From: Pseudanabaena sp. CAN_BIN31
GTDB taxonomy: Bacteria > Cyanobacteriota > Cyanobacteriia > Pseudanabaenales > Pseudanabaenaceae
Length of the DNA: 10,105 bases
NCBI GenBank assembly: GCA_026785865.1
Contig: JAJAZG010000540.1
Span: forward strand, 1-10,105
Reading direction: 5' to 3'
Position numbers and translations under genes: made by a program. Positions within the stretch are counted from its first letter, which is position 1, and each line of letters begins with the position of its first letter. A model generated the notes under the pieces. That model was not told the origin of the DNA, ran no database searches, and saw nothing but the letters and a program-made list of their open reading frames with translations. Positions 1-6,159 of this stretch are shown here, piece by piece.

Positions 1-168
1 CTAGAACGTGTCGAAAATGCGCTTAAAGAAGTTGCTGTCGCGATCGCCTTATTTCGCGCCGTAGGACATCAAGTAGGAGTAGACATGGCAACAATGAAAC
101 CTTGGCACGCACTACTTATGGAATGCCAAGCCGTAGGGATGCGCTACTATCGTAATCAAGCAATTTAA
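1..168 (+). CDS. C-terminal fragment of an unidentified protein
   Basis: An open frame runs from the first base of the window to TAA at 166-168, giving 55 residues that begin LERVENALKEVAVAIALFRA and end MRYYRNQAI. The start lies outside the window. The fragment reads as real coding sequence: it carries a HIP1 octamer in frame near base 40, its composition is balanced, and it is followed by an AT-rich spacer and then a gene with a good ribosome binding site. It looks mostly helical, with a Trp-His pair (KPWHALLMECQ) near the end. I do not recognise the family and assign no function. No strong hairpin follows it, so read-through into the DUF2973 gene 105 bases downstream is possible. Confidence 0.6.
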   Translation, partial: LERVENALKEVAVAIALFRAVGHQVGVDMATMKPWHALLMECQAVGMRYYRNQAI

Positions 169-273
169 ATTCTGATTTTAAAATTTTAAGATTTTAGTTT
201 TGATCCCTGACTTTTCCACTCAAACCTTAATCCATTTAATTTACATACAACATATTTTTTCAGGAAAGTAGAC

Positions 274-552
274 ATGGTACAGATCATTTACATACTCGCT
301 TTTACTGTCCTCTCCATCTTCGCAATCAGCAATCTGATTCGCAGCATGATCGCACTTTCTCAAAATGATGGACGCGGCTATCAGAATAATCGTGGTCGTC
401 GCGTAGCCCCTCAATACAATCATCCTGAATTATGGGACAAAGATGGAAAATATATCGATGAACCATTAATGGTAATTAAATCAATTAATGTCGATGATGC
501 TCGCTCCAGACTTGACGCTCTCTACAATTCTTCACCTAGCGGCGAAAAATAA
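274..552 (+). CDS. DUF2973 family small membrane protein
   Basis: A 92-residue protein with one N-terminal hydrophobic segment (about residues 3-20, IIYILAFTVLSIFAIS). A polar linker rich in Asn, Gly and Arg follows (about 28-46), then a conserved tail containing HPELWDKDGKYIDEPLMVI and SINVDDARSRLDALYNSS. This layout and the tail match the cyanobacterial family DUF2973, from memory of that family. Function is unknown; a single-span membrane protein with a cytoplasmic tail is the likely form. The start is supported by AGGAAAG at 262-268, five bases before the ATG. A 23-bp hairpin (582-630) separates it from the DUF1636 gene on the same strand. Confidence 0.85.
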   Translation: MVQIIYILAFTVLSIFAISNLIRSMIALSQNDGRGYQNNRGRRVAPQYNHPELWDKDGKYIDEPLMVIKSINVDDARSRLDALYNSSPSGEK

Positions 553-581
553 TAATTTAATACATAAAAATCAAAACACAA

Positions 582-630
582 AAAAACAGATGTATAAATC
601 GTGCTTCGCATGATTTATACATCTGTTTTT
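582..630. terminator. 23-bp hairpin between DUF2973 and DUF1636 genes
   Basis: The arms 582-604 and 608-630 pair along their full length with one G-T wobble and a TTC triloop. The stem ends in five A on one side and five T on the other, so it could terminate transcription in either direction. It starts 29 bases after the DUF2973 stop and ends 20 bases before the DUF1636 start. I see no promoter between the hairpin and that start, so it may act as a partial terminator or attenuator inside one transcript. Confidence 0.7.
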
Positions 631-650
631 GTCGAAAATCTAAGGCAAAA

Positions 651-1034
651 ATGACCCATAATTTATTAGTCTGTACGACCTGCGCTAGTACTTGGCAAAA
701 TGGCAAAAAAGTAGGCGTTAGTGGTGGTGAAACACTATTCAAGGAACTTTCGCAACTCCATCAAAATTGGGACAAGCGATCGCAGTTTGAAATCAAAGCC
801 GTATCATGTATGAGCGCTTGCAGTCATGCTTGTATCGTGACTTTTGTCTCTGAAGGTAAATATTCTTATCTATTTGGGGATTTGCCCAGCGACTCTGAAA
901 ATATGCCAACAACACTATCTGCAATATTGTCCTGTGCAGAGATGTATTGCGATCGCGCTGATGGGATGTTGGCATGGAAAGAGCGTCCTGAACCGCTAAA
1001 GAGTGGCGTAATCGCCCGTATACCACCTTTATAG
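651..1034 (+). CDS. DUF1636 cysteine-rich metal-binding protein, thioredoxin-like
   Basis: A 127-residue protein opening with LLVCTTCAST, which holds C8-x2-C11, followed by a second cysteine group C53-x3-C57-x3-C61 (CMSACSHAC). This pattern, the length and the GDLP segment near residue 76 fit DUF1636, a family related to thioredoxin-like [2Fe-2S] ferredoxins. Members are annotated as metal-binding and in some bacteria lie beside cobW or cobalamin genes. A bound Fe-S cluster or other metal is inferred from the cysteines, not shown. No cobalamin or metal-transport gene is visible here, so the context does not help. The start is supported by AAGG about six bases upstream. The stop codon sits in a weak AT-rich inverted repeat (1031-1056). 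Confidence 0.85.
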   Translation: MTHNLLVCTTCASTWQNGKKVGVSGGETLFKELSQLHQNWDKRSQFEIKAVSCMSACSHACIVTFVSEGKYSYLFGDLPSDSENMPTTLSAILSCAEMYCDRADGMLAWKERPEPLKSGVIARIPPL

Positions 1035-1095
1035 AAATAATAGGAATTATTGCTATAAAAGCCTTAAAATCAAGGTACTAAAAGAAATTCTGATA

Positions 1096-1117
1096 ATGTG
1101 GACAAATCTTTCCACAT
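1096..1117 (+). promoter_or_regulatory. Small inverted repeat upstream of the response regulator gene
   Basis: ATGTGGA at 1096-1102 and TCCACAT at 1111-1117 form a perfect 7-bp inverted repeat with an 8-base spacer, 30 bases before the response regulator ATG at 1148. GATAAT at 1092-1097 could be a -10 element, but there is no matching -35. The repeat could be an operator or a short leader hairpin; the role is unproven. No clear Shine-Dalgarno precedes the ATG. Confidence 0.25.
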
Positions 1118-1147
1118 AAAATCCAAAATTCAAGTTTGTAACAACTC

Positions 1148-2218
1148 ATGCAAGGCACGCTCAGAGAAATCGACGTACATACTATTATCCATCTGATCGA
1201 GTTTGGGCAACGAACTGGTGAGTTGTTGATTGAATCCAACACGGGAAAATTCTGGTTTTTATTTTTTGATAACGGAGAATTGATCTATGCCACCGATACT
1301 GACAGTAAATTGACCCGTCTGCGGGATTATTTGCACGGATTAGGTTTAGACAAAGCCCTAGATCAATTACCAAGCTCAAAACTGGGAATTAATGTTTTGG
1401 AATATGGGCAGATTTGGGCGCTTTTAGAGGCTAATATTTTAAGCCCCGATCAGGCTAAGTCAATTCTCGCGAGTACAATCCGAGAGGTGCTTTTTGATAT
1501 TATCGGTCTCTATCAAGGTACATTTGTTTTTGAGATTAGCACTGCACTTACACCAAAGTTAGAAAGATTTAAATTTTCGCAAATAAATGGCGAATATACG
1601 CGACAACTGCAAACATGGAAGCAATTTTATCCAGTCTTACAGTCGATTGATCAATGTCCTATCTTGCTCGCTGAAGAGGCTTTACCGCATCTAAATACTT
1701 GGGTCGATGGCAAAACGACAATTCGCCAATTGTCACGATACGCAGGGCTGGCTATCAGCCAAATTGGACAGCAGATCTATGATGCGATCGCTCTGGGAGA
1801 GGTGGCGATTACACAACTAGCGATGAATGTGCCGCAACAAGTAAAGGTGCAATCATCACGAATTTTATGTATTGATGATAGTGTGACCATTTGTCGTGCG
1901 GTGGAATATATTCTGCACAATCATGGCTTTCAGGTTATGGCAGTATCTAGTCCCACCAAGGCTTTAAGCTTGGTTTTTCAACATAAGCCTGATCTGATCT
2001 TGTGTGATATCACGATGCCAGAGCTAGATGGCTATGAGCTATGTGGAATGCTGCGTAAGTCTAGTGCGTTTGCGAAGGTTCCGATTATTATGCTTACGGG
2101 CAAAGATGGTTTTATCGATCGCGTGAAGGCGCGGATGGTTGGGGCAACTGAATATTTGACTAAACCATTTGGGGAAAAGGAGTTATTGACAACCGTAGAA
2201 AAATATTGCAATCGATAA
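1148..2218 (+). CDS. PATAN (DUF4388)-REC response regulator, PatA/PixG-like
   Basis: A 356-residue protein in two parts. Residues 1 to about 225 start MQGTLREIDVHTIIHLIEFG and carry RTGELLIES and GELIYA motifs, typical of the PATAN/DUF4388 region of cyanobacterial PatA, PixG and PilG proteins. Residues about 238-355 are a complete receiver domain: acidic pair D243-D244 (CIDDS), phospho-acceptor D287 (LILCDITMPELDG), T317 (MLTGK) and K339 (LTKPFG). All residues needed for phosphorylation by a histidine kinase are present. There is no DNA-binding domain, so output is probably by protein-protein contact; relatives act in phototaxis, pilus control and heterocyst patterning. Relatives often precede a CheY-like gene and che genes. 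Here a strong terminator follows at once, so this copy is an orphan and its partner kinase cannot be named. Confidence 0.9.
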   Translation: MQGTLREIDVHTIIHLIEFGQRTGELLIESNTGKFWFLFFDNGELIYATDTDSKLTRLRDYLHGLGLDKALDQLPSSKLGINVLEYGQIWALLEANILSPDQAKSILASTIREVLFDIIGLYQGTFVFEISTALTPKLERFKFSQINGEYTRQLQTWKQFYPVLQSIDQCPILLAEEALPHLNTWVDGKTTIRQLSRYAGLAISQIGQQIYDAIALGEVAITQLAMNVPQQVKVQSSRILCIDDSVTICRAVEYILHNHGFQVMAVSSPTKALSLVFQHKPDLILCDITMPELDGYELCGMLRKSSAFAKVPIIMLTGKDGFIDRVKARMVGATEYLTKPFGEKELLTTVEKYCNR

Positions 2219-2240
2219 CGCTTTGCGATAAGACTCGTGA

Positions 2241-2277
2241 AAAAGAAAAAGCCACGCTTTGCGTGGCTTTTTCTTTT
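2241..2277. terminator. Bidirectional terminator between convergent genes
   Basis: Perfect 17-bp stem, 2241-2257 with 2261-2277, and a TTT triloop. The GC-rich top (GCCACGC/GCGTGGC) sits on A/T tracts that give a T-run in both directions. It lies 22 bases after the response regulator stop and 5 bases beyond the stop of the opposing TPR gene, as expected for a shared terminator. Confidence 0.9.
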
Positions 2278-2282
2278 CGGTT

Positions 2283-3176
2283 TTAGTTGCGGCGGACTTT
2301 GGGGACTTGACGGGTAGAAAGATCGCTCTCGGCTAGGATCCGTTTGACTTGAGGTTGGGATAAAACTAACTGCACATCGGCAATTAAGCGATCGCCCCAA
2401 AGATTTTCGACCAGATATGGCACTTTGCCATAGCGCGGATCGATTTTCATTGCTTCAACTGCTAGCTGAACTGCCTTATCGCGATCGCCTTTACGATAAA
2501 AAGCAGTAGCCAGCGCAAGAGTTGGCTCGGCGGCAAGAAATTCAACTTTTTCGGCTTGCTTGAGAGAGTTTTGCCACTTAGCGATCGCTTGATCAATATT
2601 GCCGCGCTCATACTCAACTAGCCCGATGTTGTTAGTTGCCGCCCAAAACTTGGCATCGATGACTAGGACATCGTTGTAGATGGTCACAGCTTCATCGTAA
2701 CGTTTGGTGAGGAAATAAGCATTGCCTAGATCGAACATGGCAGTGGCAGCTTTAGGCTCAATAACTAAGCCTTTTTTGAGACTACTAATCGCTTCAGGAT
2801 AATTTTTGTTGCGGAGATAAGCCGCCCCCAGACTGAATAAAATCGTTGGCTCGTCTTTTTTGAGCGTGTTTGCAATACTTAGTGCGGCGATCGCTTCAGC
2901 ATATTTTTCTTTGCGAAGATAGATACTGCCGAGAATACCTTGAGTTTGAAAAGCTTTGGGCGCAAGCTGCGCGGCGAGACGAGCGCGAGGCAGAGCTAAA
3001 TCGTACTGCTCAAACTGAGCGAGTTGTGCTGCTTCTCTTGCTAAGTTGAGCGCTTGCTCTTCTAAGTTGCCAAAATTAATCCGCAGGGTATGAGGTAGAA
3101 GAGCTTGAGCGCGTAGTGGAGAGGCTCCCACGCTAACAGATGCAAGTATTGCCAGCAGCCAAATTCGATAACGCAC
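2283..3176 (-). CDS. Exported tetratricopeptide (TPR) repeat protein
   Basis: About 297 residues, starting with a short basic stretch and hydrophobic core (RYRIWLLAILASVSVGAS) ending in LRAQA, which reads as a signal peptide cut after AQA. The rest is a run of TPR-type 34-residue helical pairs, seen as repeated A-x3-Y/G-x2-Y-x2-A patterns such as LGSIYLRKEKYAEAIAAL, LGAAYLRNKNYPEAISSL and LGNAYFLTKRYDEAVTIY. It is probably a periplasmic or thylakoid-lumen scaffold; the partner is unknown. I prefer GTG at 3174-3176, preceded by AAGAG eight bases upstream and giving a normal signal-peptide n-region. The frame extends in phase to a TTG at 3192-3194, which has no ribosome binding site. There is no in-frame ATG near the N-terminus. 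Confidence 0.8.
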   Translation of the reverse strand: MRYRIWLLAILASVSVGASPLRAQALLPHTLRINFGNLEEQALNLAREAAQLAQFEQYDLALPRARLAAQLAPKAFQTQGILGSIYLRKEKYAEAIAALSIANTLKKDEPTILFSLGAAYLRNKNYPEAISSLKKGLVIEPKAATAMFDLGNAYFLTKRYDEAVTIYNDVLVIDAKFWAATNNIGLVEYERGNIDQAIAKWQNSLKQAEKVEFLAAEPTLALATAFYRKGDRDKAVQLAVEAMKIDPRYGKVPYLVENLWGDRLIADVQLVLSQPQVKRILAESDLSTRQVPKVRRN

Positions 3177-3256
3177 AGGTATAACTCTTACCAACTATGA
3201 ATAGTGTGATTGTATTTCAAATCATAGCGCTTCTGTCTGAAAACCGATTTGGATCT

Positions 3257-3307
3257 CTCGTAAAAAGTTAAAAAGGACGCGGAGCGTCCTTTTTAACTTT
3301 TTACGAG
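3257..3307. repeat. Perfect 24-bp palindrome between divergent genes
   Basis: The arms 3257-3280 and 3284-3307 pair perfectly around a GGA triloop. The top is GGACGC/GCGTCC and the lower stem is AT-rich with T-runs in both directions. It looks like the terminators elsewhere in the window, but it lies between the start of the TPR gene (- strand) and psb30 (+ strand), so it is at the 3' end of neither. It could insulate the two promoters, end an unannotated transcript, or be a mobile palindromic repeat. Confidence 0.85.
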
Positions 3308-3336
3308 GGTCGAGAAGTTTTTTGAGTAGCGATGCT

Positions 3337-3345
3337 TGCTAGAAT
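3337..3345 (+). promoter_or_regulatory. Candidate extended -10 promoter for psb30
   Basis: TGCTAGAAT at 3337-3345 matches the extended -10 form TGnTAnAAT, about 48 bases before the psb30 ATG. No good -35 lies at the right distance, which is tolerated for extended -10 promoters. A second TAGAAT occurs at 3351-3356. The start site is inferred, not shown. Confidence 0.35.
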
Positions 3346-3362
3346 ATCCCTAGAATTTTGTT

Positions 3363-3376
3363 TGATTAATTAATCA
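3363..3376. promoter_or_regulatory. 14-bp perfect palindrome in the psb30 leader
   Basis: TGATTAATTAATCA is self-complementary with no spacer and sits 17 bases before the psb30 ATG, downstream of the candidate -10. It could bind a dimeric regulator. In an AT-rich leader it could also be chance. Confidence 0.3.
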
Positions 3377-3393
3377 TATTTAAAAAAACTGCT

Positions 3394-3525
3394 ATGGACT
3401 TCGTAACTTCTTTATTTTCCAGTATTAATTTTCAGCTAATTTTTCAATTGACCTGTCTAGCTCTGATCGTTATTTCTGGTCCCATCATCATCTTTTTGTT
3501 ATCAGTTAACAGTGGCGACTTGTAA
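3394..3525 (+). CDS. psb30: Photosystem II reaction centre protein Psb30 (Ycf12)
   Basis: A 43-codon gene from ATG at 3394 to TAA at 3523-3525. The protein starts MDFVTSLFSSINFQLIFQLT; a single transmembrane helix (about residues 13-36) follows, holding LALIVISGPIIIFLL, and the tail is SVNSGDL. The IVISGP segment and the short Gly-Asp-Leu tail are characteristic of Psb30/Ycf12, a small photosystem II subunit at the edge of the complex near cytochrome b559; both are recalled from the family. It is short enough to be dropped by ORF length cut-offs. No clear Shine-Dalgarno precedes it. It is monocistronic here, with a terminator 32 bases after the stop and an opposing GTPase gene beyond. Confidence 0.9.
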   Translation: MDFVTSLFSSINFQLIFQLTCLALIVISGPIIIFLLSVNSGDL

Positions 3526-3557
3526 TTTTCTACTATTCATTTCACTAGAATCTACAT

Positions 3558-3598
3558 AAAAAGCTATGGTGTAGTTAAGCGCTCTGCCATAGCTTTTT
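3558..3598. terminator. Bidirectional terminator between psb30 and the GTPase gene
   Basis: The 12-bp arms AAAAAGCTATGG (3558-3569) and CCATAGCTTTTT (3587-3598) enclose 17 bases. T-runs serve both directions and it separates convergent genes. Its arms and total length (41 bases) match the palindromes at 5838-5878 and 7452-7492, although the centre differs. Confidence 0.8.
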
Positions 3599-3601
3599 GG
3601 A

Positions 3602-5161
3602 TTATTGCATTACTAATTTTTTAGAAATATTTGCCACAAAATCGATCGCAAAGCGATCGCCTTGCAATGTTTTAAATGTTGTTTGACATATTTTTTGTAA
3701 AGCTTTGGTCATAGCAGGATTGGGCGCGATCGCAGTTTGAGTAGCTGGTTGCTGCTCTAGATATTTCACAAAGCTCATGCCGCCGATGTGAGTTAAATAT
3801 GCCGCAGTAACGGCTTGCATGGAGCCACCGATCGCGTAGGTGATCGCATTCATTTTAAAGAAAGAGGCGATCGCGGAAGTTACAATTTCGACACAACCAA
3901 GTTGTAATAATTGCTGCGCGATGATGATGGCAAATTGTTTGGCTTGTTGAAAATTTAAAGCGCGATCGTAAATTTTGGCGAGATCGATTAACATTTGCGT
4001 ATTAATCGCGGCTCCTGCTAATAAATCGATCGCAGGGATCGGGTTAGCAAAAACGGTAGTGGCGGCGAGCATTTGGTAACGATTAACGATCGCAGTAGCC
4101 TCTTGACGGCGTTCTTGATTGATCGTGCTATTAATTTCTTGCCATAAGTTTTCGATCTGAAGTTGCGTATTCTCAATCAGCAAATCTTCCCATTCATAAG
4201 AAAGAATTTCTTCGATCCGTTCTTTGAGTGACATCACATCAGGCGGTAGATTTTCCCACCATTCTTGACTTACTTTCGTACTTGCCGCGTCAGTATATTG
4301 ACGCACTTTGATTGGGCTAGGATTTGCGGCGATCGCCACAATATCGGTGGCTGCCAAAAATTGCTGCGTGCGTTCTCTGAGCTTGGTTAATATATTTTCG
4401 CGATCAATTGGTAAATATAAATCGATTTTATTAAAAGCAAGAATTACGCGCTTACCTAATCCCGCAAGGTGAGAGAGTTCACGATATTCACTATTAGTCA
4501 GATCTCCCGCCGTCACAAATATCATTAAGTCCGCATTTTGGACAACTCGCAGAGAATCTATTTCCCTCTGTTGACCCATAACCCCCATTTCTTGCGTCCC
4601 TGAAGTATCCAGCAGAGAAATTTGTCGCTTTACCTTTGCTTCTGGGTTTTTATCATGGAGCGGCGCAATTCCAACGGGAGAAAAATCAATTCCTTGATAA
4701 GCATATTCTTGACGGGCGATCGTTGTGCCGATCGCTGCTCCAGTCTCACCCGCTTTGCGTCCTAACAAAGCATTAATCGCCGAAGTTTTGCCTGCGGAAC
4801 CTGTGCCGAAAACAACGATCTGGAAATGATTTTTTTGTAAATTGCTAATAATTTGTTGCGATCGCGTTTGCAACATTTCGCGATTGCTAGCACTAGCAAT
4901 TTTAGCGATCGCCTGTTGCGCTTGCTGCAATTCTTTAAATAAATAACTGCGATCGTTAATTATCGGGCGAGCGCTGACAGTCGCCAAACTCTGACGCACA
5001 TTCACAAACAACAGCGTCCCACCGATCATCAGCGTGATGATGCTCAGCAAGTGCCAGTCATGCTCTAGGGAAAATAGCGTATCGGAGATCGCCAATACGC
5101 TGACAATCCCTAAACCGAGAAATAAATTTTTACGAGACAAGACTGGATGCGAGTTCAGCAT
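3602..5161 (-). CDS. Membrane-anchored Era-like GTPase with DUF697 domain
   Basis: A 519-residue protein with ATG start. Two hydrophobic segments near the N-terminus (about 12-30 and 37-54) suggest a membrane hairpin anchor. A helical linker leads to a GTPase domain with the P-loop GTGSAGKT (G119 to T126), G3 DTSG at 185-188 and G4 NKID at 244-247; AIAANP may be G5. The C-terminal part (about 365-480) contains VFANPIPAIDLLAGAAINTQM and other hydrophobic stretches typical of DUF697, as in YcjF-like and cyanobacterial GTP-binding proteins. The overall form resembles proteins often labelled GTPase or DUF697 protein in cyanobacteria. It should bind and hydrolyse GTP at a membrane; its target is unknown. 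The coding region is rich in CGATCG/HIP1 sites. It is divergent from aroK and convergent with psb30. Confidence 0.88.
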   Translation of the reverse strand: MLNSHPVLSRKNLFLGLGIVSVLAISDTLFSLEHDWHLLSIITLMIGGTLLFVNVRQSLATVSARPIINDRSYLFKELQQAQQAIAKIASASNREMLQTRSQQIISNLQKNHFQIVVFGTGSAGKTSAINALLGRKAGETGAAIGTTIARQEYAYQGIDFSPVGIAPLHDKNPEAKVKRQISLLDTSGTQEMGVMGQQREIDSLRVVQNADLMIFVTAGDLTNSEYRELSHLAGLGKRVILAFNKIDLYLPIDRENILTKLRERTQQFLAATDIVAIAANPSPIKVRQYTDAASTKVSQEWWENLPPDVMSLKERIEEILSYEWEDLLIENTQLQIENLWQEINSTINQERRQEATAIVNRYQMLAATTVFANPIPAIDLLAGAAINTQMLIDLAKIYDRALNFQQAKQFAIIIAQQLLQLGCVEIVTSAIASFFKMNAITYAIGGSMQAVTAAYLTHIGGMSFVKYLEQQPATQTAIAPNPAMTKALQKICQTTFKTLQGDRFAIDFVANISKKLVMQ

Positions 5162-5256
5162 TTACATTTACAACGAGCAGCAACAAATGTGTGACTAAAT
5201 ATTTTAAGTGATTTTAGTTCTTGCGGCATTGAAAACTCTAAAATTGGTTTTGACAA

Positions 5257-5270
5257 TCTATCAAGATAGA
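5257..5270 (+). promoter_or_regulatory. Inverted repeat next to TTGACA, abutting the aroK start
   Basis: TTGACA at 5250-5255 is a perfect -35 sequence, followed by TCTATC-AA-GATAGA (5257-5270), a perfect 6-bp inverted repeat ending three bases before the aroK ATG. No -10 fits downstream of this -35 before the start codon, so a standard promoter would need to lie further upstream. The repeat could be an operator or a small hairpin affecting ribosome access. Confidence 0.35.
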
Positions 5271-5273
5271 CAA

Positions 5274-5813
5274 ATGCTCAACGGGACGAATATATTTTTG
5301 ATTGGCATGATGGGTGCTGGCAAAAGTACAGTAGGTAAACTTTTAGCGCAAAAACTCGGTCACAACTTTCTCGATACTGATCCCCTAATTGAACAATGTG
5401 CAGGAAAATCAATTCCTGATATTTTCGCCAATGATGGCGAAGAATCATTTCGTGATCTCGAACAGCAGGTACTCTCGCAAGTCTCGGCTTATACTCGCTT
5501 AGTTGTAGCAACAGGCGGCGGTATTGTGATGCGATCGCTTAATTGGTCACATTTACACGATGGCATCGTGGTTTGGATTGATGTACCTGTCGAGATTCTG
5601 CACGATCGCCTCAAAACTGAGTCCAACCATCGCCCCTTACTACAAACTGAAAATCTCTTGCAGCGACTTATCGATATTTATGAACAAAGACGCGATCGCT
5701 ATGCCCAAGCCGATATTTCGATCATGGTTAATGCCGATGAAACACCAGAAGCTGTCAGCGATCGCTTGCTGGAGATGATTCAAACAAGGATCATCCCCGA
5801 TCGCCTCAAATAA
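5274..5813 (+). CDS. aroK: Shikimate kinase
   Basis: Phosphorylates shikimate at the 3-hydroxyl using ATP, the fifth step of the chorismate pathway, in the cytoplasm. With the start at ATG 5274 the protein has 179 residues, normal for AroK. Walker A is GMMGAGKST (11-19). Substrate-site residues include D34 and D36 (LDTD), R60 (FRDLE) and the GGG loop at 81-83; R120 (HRPLL) lies in the lid, and R140 follows in YEQRRDRY. The frame is open upstream to ATG 5208, but the extra 22 residues lack family similarity, so I reject that start. No strong Shine-Dalgarno is visible. The gene stands alone, divergent from the GTPase gene, and ends at its own terminator. Confidence 0.95.
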   Translation: MLNGTNIFLIGMMGAGKSTVGKLLAQKLGHNFLDTDPLIEQCAGKSIPDIFANDGEESFRDLEQQVLSQVSAYTRLVVATGGGIVMRSLNWSHLHDGIVVWIDVPVEILHDRLKTESNHRPLLQTENLLQRLIDIYEQRRDRYAQADISIMVNADETPEAVSDRLLEMIQTRIIPDRLK

Positions 5814-5837
5814 GTAGCTAGTAAATACAAAAACCCG

Positions 5838-5878
5838 AAAAAGCTATGGCGCACGCTGCGCGTGCGCCACAGCTTTTT
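5838..5878. terminator. Terminator of aroK; palindromic repeat copy A
   Basis: The 19-base arms 5838-5856 and 5860-5878 pair with one A-C mismatch around a TGC triloop. The left arm is AAAAAGCTATGGCGCACGC. It starts 24 bases after the aroK stop and is followed by further T-runs (to 5886). The 41 bases match 7452-7492 at 40 positions; the one difference (C at 5870) is the mismatch in the stem. Confidence 0.85.
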
Positions 5879-5901
5879 GAGTTTTTTAATGATCAACGCA
5901 C

Positions 5902-5942
5902 TAAAAAAGCGAGAGTAAACTATGTTTACTCTCGCTTTTTTA
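5902..5942. terminator. Terminator of tRNA-Tyr
   Basis: Perfect 19-bp stem, 5902-5920 with 5924-5942, and a TAT triloop. It begins two bases beyond the 3' end of the tRNA on the - strand and gives a six-T run in that direction. It belongs to no shared-apex group: the top is GTAAAC/GTTTAC. Confidence 0.88.
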
Positions 5943-5944
5943 AG

Positions 5945-6025
5945 TGGGCCGAGATGGATTTGAACCAACGTAGCTTACGCAGCGGATTTACAGTCCGCCC
6001 CCATTAACCACTCGGGCATCGACCC
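5945..6025 (-). tRNA. tRNA-Tyr (anticodon GUA)
   Basis: On the - strand the sequence opens GGGTCGATGCCCGAGTGG and ends ATCTCGGCCCA. The acceptor arms GGGTCGA (6019-6025) and TCGGCCC (5946-5952) pair, with one T-G wobble, and A at 5945 is the discriminator base. The anticodon GTA is at 5989-5991 in the loop CTGTAAA. The long variable arm CGTA-AGC-TACG identifies a class II tRNA, as expected for bacterial tRNA-Tyr. TTGGTTCAAATCC gives the T-arm. CCA is not encoded and must be added after transcription. The gene has its own promoter upstream and a strong terminator directly downstream. Confidence 0.96.
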
Positions 6026-6053
6026 TTTGCTTGTTATTTTCCAAGCGAATCTA

Positions 6054-6082
6054 ATCATATACACTTACCGCACTACTTGCAA
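6054..6082 (-). promoter_or_regulatory. Predicted sigma-70-type promoter of tRNA-Tyr
   Basis: On the - strand TTGCAA (6077-6082) is followed after 17 bases by TATGAT (6054-6059). Transcription would start near 6047, about 22 bases before the mature 5' end at 6025, a usual distance for a tRNA leader. Confidence 0.65.
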
Positions 6083-6101
6083 TAGTTATTTCAAAAAAAT
6101 C

Positions 6102-6159
6102 AAAAATAGACTCCAAAAATCTGTAGCGCAAGCGCCATAGCTTTCTGGAGTCTATTTTT
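6102..6159 (-). terminator. Long imperfect hairpin overlapping the CPBP protease stop
   Basis: The outer arms 6102-6115 and 6146-6159 pair perfectly over 14 bp. The interior pairs partly and includes GCGC-AA-GCGC at its tip. The protease stop TAG (6152-6154) lies inside the arm, so the terminator starts within the last codons. The segment GCGCCATAGCTTT (6132-6144) is shared with the palindrome at 7452-7492, which marks this as a diverged relative. Confidence 0.75.

Noticed and set aside
241..423. 60-codon - strand frame opposite DUF2973
   Set aside because: It overlaps the DUF2973 gene, which has a good ribosome binding site and family match.
1031..1056. Terminator after the DUF1636 gene
   Set aside because: The inverted repeat (ATAG-A-AATAAT with ATTATT-G-CTAT) is AT-only at its core and lacks a T-run, so it is too weak to call.
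2032..2400. 122-codon - strand frame across the response regulator and TPR 3' ends
   Set aside because: It crosses a bidirectional terminator and overlaps two convincing genes; low-complexity, Ser/Pro/Arg-rich translation typical of a shadow.
3197..3271. 24-codon frame starting at ATG 3197 and ending inside the palindrome
   Set aside because: It has no ribosome binding site and no recognisable family, and its end overlaps the hairpin; probably chance.
5208..5273. Longer N-terminus for shikimate kinase from ATG 5208
   Set aside because: The extra 22 residues do not fit AroK, and the ATG at 5274 places Walker A near residue 11 as is normal for the family.
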